Shown one piece after another: positions 1 to 7,035 of a DNA stretch of 14,778 nt. Made by a program: the position numbers and the translations under genes. Source of the DNA: Gammaproteobacteria bacterium (lineage in GTDB: Bacteria; Pseudomonadota; Gammaproteobacteria; Arenicellales; Arenicellaceae). The first letter of the stretch is position 1; the number at the start of each line of letters is the position of its first letter. The stretch is from NCBI GenBank assembly GCA_003485905.1, contig DNHK01000295.1, forward strand, positions 1-14,778, written 5' to 3'. The notes below the pieces were generated by a model that saw only the letters and a list, made by a program, of their open reading frames with translations, did not search any database and had not been told where the DNA came from.

Positions 1-268
1 CATCAGCCGCAACAACCAGCAATACGGCGTCGATCCCGGTGGCACCCGATATCATGGTACGAATAAAGTCCTCATGGCCAGGGACATCGATAAAGTCCAC
101 CGTTCCAGATTCATTCTCTAAATAAGCAAATCCAAGCACAATCGACATTCCACGTCGTTTTTCCTCCTCTAATCTATCGGTATCAGCACCCGTCAAAGCT
201 TTCACTAGTGACGTCTTTCCATGATCCACATGACCCAATACACCAACTGTGAGCTGCTGTGCTGACAT
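1..268 (-). CDS. selB: SelB, selenocysteine-specific elongation factor (N-terminal part, truncated by window edge)
   Basis: SelB is the EF-Tu-like GTPase that carries Sec-tRNA(Sec) to the ribosome at UGA codons marked by a SECIS hairpin. The 89 visible codons start at ATG 266-268 and cover the start of the G domain. The P-loop GHVDHGKT is at residues 12-19. The SelB-type switch segment [13 protein letters not shown] is at 31-43, where ordinary translation factors have a different pattern, and the G3 motif DVPGHED is at 61-67. The rest of the G domain, the later beta-barrel domains and the winged-helix SECIS-binding domains lie outside the window. The gene is 61 bases downstream of selA on the same strand, the usual selAB order. 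I see no strong Shine-Dalgarno sequence before the ATG, so translation may depend on the selA transcript. Confidence 0.95.
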   Translation of the reverse strand, partial: MSAQQLTVGVLGHVDHGKTSLVKALTGADTDRLEEEKRRGMSIVLGFAYLENESGTVDFIDVPGHEDFIRTMISGATGIDAVLLVVAAD

Positions 269-329
269 TTTAGGCTAACCGACCAGTTAAATTATTTTCC
301 ATCTCTAATATAAAACGTCAAACTAATCG

Positions 330-1718
330 TCAGTCTAGATCAGTTAGCGCGCTCACAATAAAGCCAGTCTGTTCAGGCATAACCGTTCGCAAATCAATAA
401 CAAACGCATTGTCGGAAATACGCCCGATAACTGCTGGTCGATGCTTGCGCAATACTCTAGCTATCTTGTCCACTGAAAACACCTTGGATTCAATTTTTAT
501 CACGCTGGTCGCTAATTCGTTCATTGGGGCTGAACCCCCGCCAATAAAGCTAGTTCCATCCTCAATATAAGCCTCTATGGAATCCTGCTTGTTCAATTGT
601 TTAAGCAGAGCATTCGCCCTTTTCTTCACGGAAGATTTTTCTTCGCTTATCATTCTGAGAATTGGTACACGATCTATCGCTAACTCCGGAAAAAGGTAGA
701 GACCGAGCGTCGCTTCTAAAACTGCCAAAGAAATCTTATCAATACGCATGGCCCTTAAAAGCGGGTTCTTTTTAATTGCAGCAATCACTTCTGCTTTCCC
801 AACGATTATTCCCGCCTGCGGGCCTCCAAGCAATTTATCACCACTAAACATCACCGCATCTACGCCATCACGCACTATCTGCTGTACCGTGCGCTCGCCA
901 GTTACACCAAACTGGGTCAAATCAATTAAAGAACCGGATCCCAAATCATCCACCATATACAGTCCCTTGCTATGGGCAAGATCAACCAGTTCCTTCAAGG
1001 TCGGGCTTTCAGTAAACCCTACCACTTTAAAATTACTGCAATGATTTCTTAAAATAACCTTCGTATCTTCCGTAATTGCATTCTCGAAATCAGCGATTCG
1101 AGTTTTGTTAGTAGTACCAACCTCCTTCATAATCGCTCCGGTAGCGGTGATTACGTCTGGCATTCTAAATCCACCACCGATCTCAATTAACTCACCCCGC
1201 GATACCAACAACTCCTTGCCCTTACTCAGCGTATTTAAACTAACCAGTACTGCCGCAGCACAATTATTGACCACCACCGCAGCTTCGGCACCAGTTATTT
1301 TCTTCAAGAGGCCCTCAATGTGCATATATCTAGAGCCTCGCTTCCCCGAAGCCAAATTAAACTCGAGGTTTGAATACCCTAATGCTGCTTCGCGCACTGC
1401 ATCTATCGCCTCTAGCGGCATTGGTGCGCGTCCCAAGTTTGTATGCAAGATGATGCCAGTTGCATTTACAACGAGCTTTAAAGAACGCTCCCTTGCGCCA
1501 CTAATCTCGTTCTCAATTACTGTAGCAAAAGTATCATCAAAAAAATCTGGCACCACATAGTCTGGGTTTGTGAGTATCTGCTTCCGGACAAACTCCAAAT
1601 AAGATCTTAGTGACGAGACCACCTCATCCCTTGAGTACTGATCACACAGGCTGCATATAGCCTTCTGCTCTAACAAAAGCTGAGTATTAGGAATTGCTCT
1701 TAACTGCTGATTATTCAT
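330..1718 (-). CDS. selA: SelA, L-seryl-tRNA(Sec) selenium transferase
   Basis: SelA is a PLP enzyme that converts seryl-tRNA(Sec) to selenocysteyl-tRNA(Sec) with selenophosphate as selenium donor. The 462-residue length matches the bacterial family. The N-terminal domain (about 1-80) binds tRNA(Sec). The fold-type I PLP core follows, with NATGIILHTNLGRAP at 85-99, NNCAAAV at 151-157, the aspartate-containing MVDDLGSGS at 255-263 and the lysine motif SGDKLLGGPQAG at 292-303. Lys295 falls at the same number as the PLP lysine of the E. coli enzyme. The start is ATG 1716-1718 with only a poor Shine-Dalgarno sequence. It lies directly upstream of selB and is probably cotranscribed with it. A selenoprotein gene that needs this machinery ends about 1.4 kb away, on the far side of an oppositely oriented gene. 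Confidence 0.97.
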   Translation of the reverse strand: MNNQQLRAIPNTQLLLEQKAICSLCDQYSRDEVVSSLRSYLEFVRKQILTNPDYVVPDFFDDTFATVIENEISGARERSLKLVVNATGIILHTNLGRAPMPLEAIDAVREAALGYSNLEFNLASGKRGSRYMHIEGLLKKITGAEAAVVVNNCAAAVLVSLNTLSKGKELLVSRGELIEIGGGFRMPDVITATGAIMKEVGTTNKTRIADFENAITEDTKVILRNHCSNFKVVGFTESPTLKELVDLAHSKGLYMVDDLGSGSLIDLTQFGVTGERTVQQIVRDGVDAVMFSGDKLLGGPQAGIIVGKAEVIAAIKKNPLLRAMRIDKISLAVLEATLGLYLFPELAIDRVPILRMISEEKSSVKKRANALLKQLNKQDSIEAYIEDGTSFIGGGSAPMNELATSVIKIESKVFSVDKIARVLRKHRPAVIGRISDNAFVIDLRTVMPEQTGFIVSALTDLD

Positions 1719-1821
1719 TAAACCGATTAAATTTGATTAGCAAAGCCGACCCTCACGCTACATGGAGTCGAACAAATTAGGCCGATAGTATTTGCCTTGA
1801 ATTGGCTTTAAATTAGCTTAC

Positions 1822-1850
1822 TTCCTTTATTGTGTAAGCAATTCTATACT
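1822..1850 (+). promoter_or_regulatory. Candidate sigma70 promoter for the exported FAA-family gene
   Basis: The segment between the divergent selA and FAA-family genes contains TATACT at 1845-1850, one base from the -10 consensus. The hexamer 17 bases upstream (TTCCTT, 1822-1827) is a poor -35 element. The predicted transcript would start about 30 bases before the ATG at 1886. This is pattern matching only. Confidence 0.3.
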
Positions 1851-1885
1851 AGTCCGCCCATTTTATGAGAGGAAAACAAACCGTC

Positions 1886-3034
1886 ATGCGAAACTTCCTA
1901 GTCTCCACACTAATATTACTACTTTCTGTTCCCGCATTGAGCGTAGCTCAAAGCGGACCGCTAAGTACCACCAGCGTTGAACCCTTTAAACTTGGCACCT
2001 TTGAGATAAATGGTGCTCCCGCCGTTGGGGTTGTGCTTCGCGATCAACTTGTTATTGATTTAAATGCTGCGAATAGCGCACTAGAATCAAACGCGGACTA
2101 CCCCCAGATACCGATGCCCTCAGACATGCTCGATCTGATAGCGCGCTACGATTATGGCCTTAAATACCGGTTATATGAACTAGTTAACTATCTAGTTGCT
2201 GAAGACATGTTAGATGGCAGCAATGCATCAGAGTTCGTATATCAATACGACACCCTTCACACCTTTCCTCCGATAATGTATCCGAGCAAAATTCTAAATG
2301 CTGCGGTCAATTTCCTTAGTCATGTTGACGAGAGAGGCTCAGAAGCCGAACGAGCTGAGATACAAAGACAGAGGATAGCAAACCGAGGAGTTCCCTATTT
2401 ATTTCTCAAACCAACCCGCGGCGCGGTAGTCGGCGCCAGTGATGCGATAATCATTCCGTACGGACGTGATCAAATAGATTGGGAAGTTGAACTCGGCACA
2501 GTAATCGGAAGAACGGCTAAATATGTTTCAGCGACCGACGCGCCAGATTACGTTTTTGGTTACACGGTAACAATGGATATTTCAGATAGAGGCGGACGAC
2601 CACCCGGTGGTACAGCAACTCGATCTGATTGGTTCGTGGGCAAAGGTCATGATACTTTCGCGCCAATGGGGCCATGGATCATCCCAAAAGAATTTTACGG
2701 TGATCCAATGGAGAACCTCCGTCAGACACTTACTGTGGATGGCGAAGTCATGCAGGACGCAAAGGCCGGCGACATGATTCATTCGCTATGGGAACTTGTT
2801 GAATACGCTTCATCAATCGTTACCTTGTATCCAGGTGACGTAATAAATAATGGTACTTCAGGTGGAACTGGTGCCGGCACCGCCGTACGTGGGGAACAAC
2901 GCTTCCTACAGCCTGGTGAAATTGTCGAGGCTACAATTGAAGGAATTGGTACAATGCGCATGCCTGCCGTCGCAGAGGAACAGCCTGCAGATGCCACAGG
3001 TTCACGTCTCCCGCCAATTAATTCTTATAAGTAG
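1886..3034 (+). CDS. Exported fumarylacetoacetate hydrolase (FAH) family protein
   Basis: FAH-family enzymes cleave or decarboxylate C-C bonds in acylpyruvates and related 1,3-dicarbonyl acids with a divalent metal. The start chosen is ATG 1886, because an AGAGGAAA sequence lies about 12 bases upstream and a clean signal peptide (MRNFLVSTLILLLSVPALSVA) begins there. The ATG at 1865 is in frame but has no ribosome site and only adds seven residues. In the 382-residue product, His146 and Glu149 (LSHVDE) occupy the family's NY..H..E position. Glu200 and Glu202 (DWEVELG) and Asp231 (TMDIS) match the metal ligands, and DTFAPMGPWI (256-265) is the conserved loop. The FAH core is about 130-360. Family members are usually cytosolic, so the signal peptide is unusual. 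The substrate is unknown. The gene is monocistronic, ends at a strong terminator and converges on the selenoprotein gene. Confidence 0.88.
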   Translation: MRNFLVSTLILLLSVPALSVAQSGPLSTTSVEPFKLGTFEINGAPAVGVVLRDQLVIDLNAANSALESNADYPQIPMPSDMLDLIARYDYGLKYRLYELVNYLVAEDMLDGSNASEFVYQYDTLHTFPPIMYPSKILNAAVNFLSHVDERGSEAERAEIQRQRIANRGVPYLFLKPTRGAVVGASDAIIIPYGRDQIDWEVELGTVIGRTAKYVSATDAPDYVFGYTVTMDISDRGGRPPGGTATRSDWFVGKGHDTFAPMGPWIIPKEFYGDPMENLRQTLTVDGEVMQDAKAGDMIHSLWELVEYASSIVTLYPGDVINNGTSGGTGAGTAVRGEQRFLQPGEIVEATIEGIGTMRMPAVAEEQPADATGSRLPPINSYK

Positions 3035-3088
3035 TGGCTAGCATTCAGTTTCGGGAAGAGTCCTGAATAAGAGCTAGTTAAAGAACGT

Positions 3089-3120
3089 AAAAAAAGGCCC
3101 GGAATTTTCCGGGCCTTTTT
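3089..3120. terminator. Bidirectional rho-independent terminator
   Basis: An 8-bp GC-rich stem (GGCCCGGA, 3096-3103, with TCCGGGCC, 3108-3115) closes a 4-base loop. It is flanked by seven A on the left (3089-3095) and five T on the right (3116-3120), so it can stop transcription both ways. It lies between the convergent FAA-family gene and the selenoprotein gene, 55 and 23 bases from their stop codons, measured to the nearest edge. Confidence 0.93.
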
Positions 3121-3142
3121 AATACTTACTGAATTATATCCT

Positions 3143-4393
3143 TTAAGATGCGGGCCCGCCTCTACCACCCGGGCGACCGGCCCCTCCTTCGCCACCAGGA
3201 CGTCGACGACGATTGCCGCCACCGACAATGTTTCCATCAGCGTCAGTAGTGATCGTATTACCATGACTGGTATCTCTAGCCAATGTGATCTGATAGTCCT
3301 GCTGCACGGGAATACAAAAGGTCAATTCATCATCACAGGCGAAATATTTAACCGTAAGATCAACAACGCCACCCGCTTCAGCCGAATCAACTTCAACTAA
3401 AAACTCCCGCGGATCGGCATCCGCTTCTTCTTCAGGATCCGGGCCGACAATCTTATTTGGTGTAATACTAATACCGTCTGGTGTCGAAATCTCAAACTCT
3501 AGAGGCGGAGCTTCGTTGTTCCAGTGAACACGATATAATGGATCCAAGTGAAAGCCTATATACATTATGCCTTTGCCTGTCTCATACAACTCTTGAGAGC
3601 CTTCAGCACGCAGCTTGGTATAGAAAGGAACTTTTGCCGTCTCTTCGTTTGCAACCGTTTCCATCGGCAAAAAGCGACCTTCTGGCTTCACAACCCGCGG
3701 CACAATACCTTTAGCGACCGTGCCAATCACTGGTTGAGTCGGCAGGTTCAAGTCTGCAATTTGAGTTGGGTTTTCTACCGCTCCGACTGCGGCGGCTATA
3801 TCTACCCTGAGTGCGTCTGGGTCACTCCATGAACGTGCCGCAAGTACGACACCATCAGGGCCGACTAAAATCTCACTATTCGGCGTCTCACCACTTGCTT
3901 GGTGGTAAGTATTATCCATAGTGTCAGAAAGCCACGTGATACTGCTTCCCAATCTACGTTTTGCCTCTTCGATATGCATTAAGCGTTCTTTGAGGTTAAT
4001 TGGACTCACATAACCCTGAAATTCGGGATGCGCCAATGGCTTGTATATATAGTAGAAATTTACCTTATCTTCGTAATCAAGTTTGACAGTCTCCATACTG
4101 GGGACTTTGCGAATAAAAGGTGGTCAAGTAAGGCACCCTAAGACAAACACGGAATAATTGTCTTTGCTAAGGTTGCGTATGCTAACCGAACTACCTGTAT
4201 CGTCTAATATAGTCAGATCAGGCACCATATCTCCGACTTTAGGGCCTAGTTCAACAAAACGGGGAATATCTCCGGAGGGCCCGCCTCTGCCACCCTGCGC
4301 CTGAACCGCACTCAATGGCAGCATTACCGCTACCCCGAGCACAATCGCAGTACTGGCGACCTTCCTCGCTAAACTACTTCGTTGCTTCGTCAT
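3143..4393 (-). CDS. Secreted deiodinase-like selenoprotein with DsbD-alpha-like C-terminal domain (in-frame UGA = Sec90)
   Basis: This is one reading frame of 416 residues if TGA 4124-4126 is read as selenocysteine. An automatic caller would split it into 4124..4393 and 3143..4096, which are in the same frame with nine sense codons between the TGA and the second ATG. The start is ATG 4391-4393 with AAGGAAA about 9 bases upstream. Residues 11-33 are a signal peptide and mature positions 34-40 are Gly/Arg-rich. Residues 50-200 form a thioredoxin-like domain. Its GCLTUPPF (86-93) matches the iodothyronine deiodinase active site (GSCTUPPF type), giving a Cys87-x-x-Sec90 redox pair. YIYKPLAHPEFQGY (116-129, His122) and WLSDTMDN (154-161) match the deiodinase EAHPSDGW and LDTMAN segments. 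Residues about 260-370 resemble the DsbD alpha domain, with Cys353 and Cys360 in YFACDDELTFC. The tail (from 394) is Arg/Gly-rich. The product is probably a periplasmic oxidoreductase or reductive dehalogenase. Its substrate cannot be inferred. Confidence 0.9.
4088..4126 (-). promoter_or_regulatory. UGA Sec codon with bacterial-type SECIS hairpin
   Basis: In the mRNA the UGA (4124-4126) is followed, after 17 bases, by a hairpin inside the coding sequence. AGUC (4103-4106) pairs with GACU (4088-4091). A single C.A mismatch follows, then CC (4100-4101) pairs with GG (4093-4094). The loop is AGUAU (4095-4099). The loop has a G at its second position followed by U, and it begins 24 bases after the UGA. 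Both fit the known bacterial SECIS pattern, a short stem with G/U in the apical loop about 16-37 bases downstream. The stem is modest in length. The pairing was drawn by eye and no folding energy was calculated. Confidence 0.75.
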
Positions 4394-4420
4394 AATATGT
4401 TTTCCTTAATAAAGTGAAAA

Positions 4421-4426
4421 ATTATA
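4421..4426 (-). promoter_or_regulatory. Possible -10 element of the selenoprotein gene
   Basis: On the minus strand this reads TATAAT, a perfect -10 hexamer, 28 bases before the selenoprotein start codon. No good -35 hexamer sits at the right spacing. The 128-base gap between this gene and the upstream sulfatase shows no terminator, so readthrough from the sulfatase is also possible. Confidence 0.3.
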
Positions 4427-4521
4427 AAACGCACTATAAAACGTTGGTAGAACAAACTCCCTAATCAAATACTAAGTCAAGTAGGGCAAAAAATACAATT
4501 AGAACAATGAGTTAGCTGCGT

Positions 4522-6045
4522 TTAATCTGGTACTACCAGTTCAGCTAATCTTGCTTTCAAATCTTCGTGACTCTGAATAGCTTCCTCGGTCAATGATGCA
4601 TCCAACAAGTTCTGCGTTTCATACGGATCTTCAACAAGATCGAAAAGTTCTTCAGTATCGTTACCAAAGTCCCGCACCAACTTATATCGCTCGGTACGAA
4701 TCGCACGCTCGTCTGAGTTGCCGTTGCGCGTTGCACCAAAATGATCCGCGTAGTTAAAGTCTCTTAAGCTAGACCCACCAGAGAGGATGGGTACCATGCT
4801 AACTGAATCTATAACGACGCCCTCAGGCAGGGTGCTTGATGCGTTGGACCCAGCCAATTCCAGTATAGTCGCAAACATATCTACGGAGTTGGCGAGCTCG
4901 GTGTTGGAACCTCGTTCAAAACCTGGGCCCTTTACAATTAGCGGCACATTGACACCACCTTGATACACCGTTCCTTTGGCTCGTGCTCGATCGAACGGCG
5001 CCTTAGCGACATTACCAGGAGTACCATTATCACCCATAAAAATAACATGAGTATTCGCTAGTACCTCATCACCAATGTTTTCTAATAGACGACCGATTTC
5101 GGTATCCATAGCTTCAATCATCGCATTGTAATAATCGTGCAAATCACCATTACTACCATCCGCCTTCAACGCGAGCGACGCTTCACTCTTCAAAAGCTCT
5201 GCTGGTGGTAATTGAATTGGCGTATGTGGGGCATTAAACGCCACCCATAAGAACCACGGTTCGTCGCCGCGATCATTCAGCCATGCAATTCCATCATCAA
5301 TAATGTCAGTAGTCGCATAACCTGTCTTGCCAACCGGGTCGGCACCATCAACCACCTTCGACCAACCATAATAATTTTCAACCGCAGCCTTTAAACCGCC
5401 AGAATAATAATCAAACCCAACACGATTTGGGTGTCCTAGAGCACCGTTCTCATCATTCGCTAAATGCCACTTACCAACAGCAGCGGTCGAGTAACTTGCA
5501 TCCTCATCAAGCTTCAGCGCTTGCAGCATAGTCCAAGCATCAGGCCGCAGACCAGGTCGGCCAGACCGTCCACCCTGATTCGCCTGTCTATTACCGGCAT
5601 TCGGACGTCTTTGCCCCTCGCCTCCTACTTCCCCTCTCCGGTTCGCCGCCCCGGCTCCTGGACCTCCACCACCCAAATCGGGATAAGCGGCATTGGCTTC
5701 AGGTACTACCCAATCAATATTAGTCGGCGTTCCTGCCGGTGTACCTACTCCGTTTCGAAACCCAAATTGACCTGTGAGCAGCGTTGCTCGGGTCGGAGAG
5801 CAGACGGGTTGTGCCCAGAACCTATCGAATCTAACTCCTTCTTCGCATAAACGATCAATATTTGGTGTATGTGCAGTGTCTCCACCTACCCCATAGCAAT
5901 TAAGCGTTTCGACAGCCATATCATCGCCAATTAACAATAAAAAGTTGGGGGGCGCATCATTTTGAGTACTGGCAAGTTTTACTGCCAATACAATTATTGT
6001 AGTAACAATAAACAGAAAGATAGAGCGTTGATTAGCGATTTTCAT
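4522..6045 (-). CDS. Secreted formylglycine-dependent sulfatase with Arg/Gly-rich insert
   Basis: This is a type I sulfatase, hydrolysing sulfate esters in the periplasm or outside the cell. The start chosen is ATG 6043-6045. A GTG at 6055-6057 in the same frame would add four residues, and neither has a clear ribosome site. Numbered from the ATG (507 residues), a hydrophobic signal or anchor segment spans about 8-27. The metal ligands are Asp41-Asp42 (GDDM). CSPTRATLLTG begins at Cys82, the cysteine oxidised to formylglycine. GKWHLA has Lys192 and His194, NAPHTP follows, and GDNG contains Asp339-Asn340. Between the active-site helix and GKWHL lies a Gly/Arg/Asn-rich insert (about 124-167) that ordinary sulfatases lack. 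It resembles the tail of the neighbouring selenoprotein. The C-terminal LFDLVEDPYETQNLL is typical of the family. The sulfated substrate cannot be told from the sequence. Confidence 0.93.
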   Translation of the reverse strand: MKIANQRSIFLFIVTTIIVLAVKLASTQNDAPPNFLLLIGDDMAVETLNCYGVGGDTAHTPNIDRLCEEGVRFDRFWAQPVCSPTRATLLTGQFGFRNGVGTPAGTPTNIDWVVPEANAAYPDLGGGGPGAGAANRRGEVGGEGQRRPNAGNRQANQGGRSGRPGLRPDAWTMLQALKLDEDASYSTAAVGKWHLANDENGALGHPNRVGFDYYSGGLKAAVENYYGWSKVVDGADPVGKTGYATTDIIDDGIAWLNDRGDEPWFLWVAFNAPHTPIQLPPAELLKSEASLALKADGSNGDLHDYYNAMIEAMDTEIGRLLENIGDEVLANTHVIFMGDNGTPGNVAKAPFDRARAKGTVYQGGVNVPLIVKGPGFERGSNTELANSVDMFATILELAGSNASSTLPEGVVIDSVSMVPILSGGSSLRDFNYADHFGATRNGNSDERAIRTERYKLVRDFGNDTEELFDLVEDPYETQNLLDASLTEEAIQSHEDLKARLAELVVPD

Positions 6046-6134
6046 AGGGTATGCCACAGATATTCGATATATTTACCATTAAACCATAATTCTGATCTGT
6101 AAAGGACATTAACGTTTCAGCAAATGCGCAGGCA

Positions 6135-6162
6135 CAAAAAACGGCTACATTAGTAGCCGTTT
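6135..6162 (-). terminator. Rho-independent terminator of the ricin-type lectin gene
   Basis: ACGGCTAC (6141-6148) and GTAGCCGT (6153-6160) form an 8-bp stem with a 4-base loop, extendable by two A-T pairs. On the minus strand it is followed by a run of six T (complement of 6135-6140 plus 6141). It lies 53 bases past the stop of the minus-strand gene at 6215 and separates that gene from the sulfatase. Confidence 0.85.
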
Positions 6163-6214
6163 CATTGAACCTCAGGAATTGTCCAACCCAAATCTAAAAC
6201 GAAGCAAATGGATT

Positions 6215-6748
6215 TTAATTTAACCCGACTTGCCAAATAGAGCGTTCGGCATCAACTGATTCGCAATTCTGGATGCTAAGCACTCGCCAAATATGGCTGG
6301 GACCAGAAGCAGCAGTGCTTTCAGTACCTGCAGCAAGGCATAAATTTGTCTCACCTAGCTTAATTTGACCGTTGGTTTCTAAACTCATTGCCTGCAAGGG
6401 TGTATCAGTACAAGTCCTAGCAATAATTGAAACGCCGGCCAAGGGTTCTCCGGATGAAACAGCCGCTTGTAAACATCGATCCGTATCGCCGACAGTAATC
6501 TTGCCATCGATAACCGTAAATAATTGATCGGCAGGTTCTGCACCCTTACAGGTGTGAGCCTGCAGAGGATCCTCCAACTTCAAATGATCCCCCCACCCAG
6601 ATAGGTCTAGACAGTAAAATTCGGGCTCATCAAGAGGATCAACTAACCTTACTAAATCTCCGTTCGCGGCTTGGACTGGAACCGAAGCAAGTGACATCAC
6701 AAAAACACTAACTAAAAACTGTACCCCAAAAACTCTAAAATCTTTCAT
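6215..6748 (-). CDS. Secreted ricin-type beta-trefoil (lectin-like) protein
   Basis: This 177-residue protein has a signal peptide (residues 1-28, ending VQA-A) followed by one beta-trefoil. Three internal repeats can be seen, each opening with Cys-Leu and closing with a second Cys: Cys46/Cys67, Cys92/Cys113 and Cys137/Cys162. Each is followed by the family's Q-x-W/F-type strand (DQLFTV, LQAMSL, SIWQV). The regular spacing suggests one disulfide per lobe. Ricin-B domains usually bind galactose or other sugars, but no catalytic domain is attached here, so it may be a free sugar-binding or scaffold protein. The start ATG 6746-6748 is preceded by GAGGAG at about 10 bases. It has its own terminator and is divergent from the RidA-family gene. 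Carbohydrate binding is inferred from the fold only. Confidence 0.75.
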   Translation of the reverse strand: MKDFRVFGVQFLVSVFVMSLASVPVQAANGDLVRLVDPLDEPEFYCLDLSGWGDHLKLEDPLQAHTCKGAEPADQLFTVIDGKITVGDTDRCLQAAVSSGEPLAGVSIIARTCTDTPLQAMSLETNGQIKLGETNLCLAAGTESTAASGPSHIWRVLSIQNCESVDAERSIWQVGLN

Positions 6749-7035
6749 TATGTTGGCTCCTCTATAAAATACTTACTCAGTTACCAGCCTATTTAGCCAA
6801 TCACTATCAAATCGTTGCACTTGTTTTTTAAAAAAAATTCAAAGCGTAAGGTCCAACTTCCTAGACCTCTACATTTGGTTTGTATACCTTAAAGCTTAGC
6901 GTAGGTTCAGTCCTCAGGTCGTAACAAATTATTGCTTTTGCCCGTTAGCCAAGGGCTGTTAATGGTATCTTTCTGTGCAACCGCAATTTTAAGTTACCTT
7001 ACCCGGAAAAAAATATTCGCAACAGGAGAATTAAT

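Noticed and set aside
748..1560. Long plus-strand ORFs inside selA
   Set aside because: They are shadows of selA, whose protein matches a known family over its full length. They lack recognisable domains and start signals. The same applies to the antisense ORFs at 2582-2997, 3481-3832, 5464-5850, 10189-11031, 12289-12558 and 13163-13501.
3143..4393. Two separate genes or a nonsense-broken pseudogene instead of one selenoprotein
   Set aside because: Similarity runs without gap across the TGA, the TGA sits exactly at the deiodinase Sec position, a SECIS-like hairpin follows, no second ribosome site precedes ATG 4096, and selA and selB are close by.
6824..6837. T6A8 tract upstream of the lectin gene as a terminator or repeat
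   Set aside because: It is a simple A/T tract without a GC stem. It could bend DNA near the divergent promoters but has no specific support.
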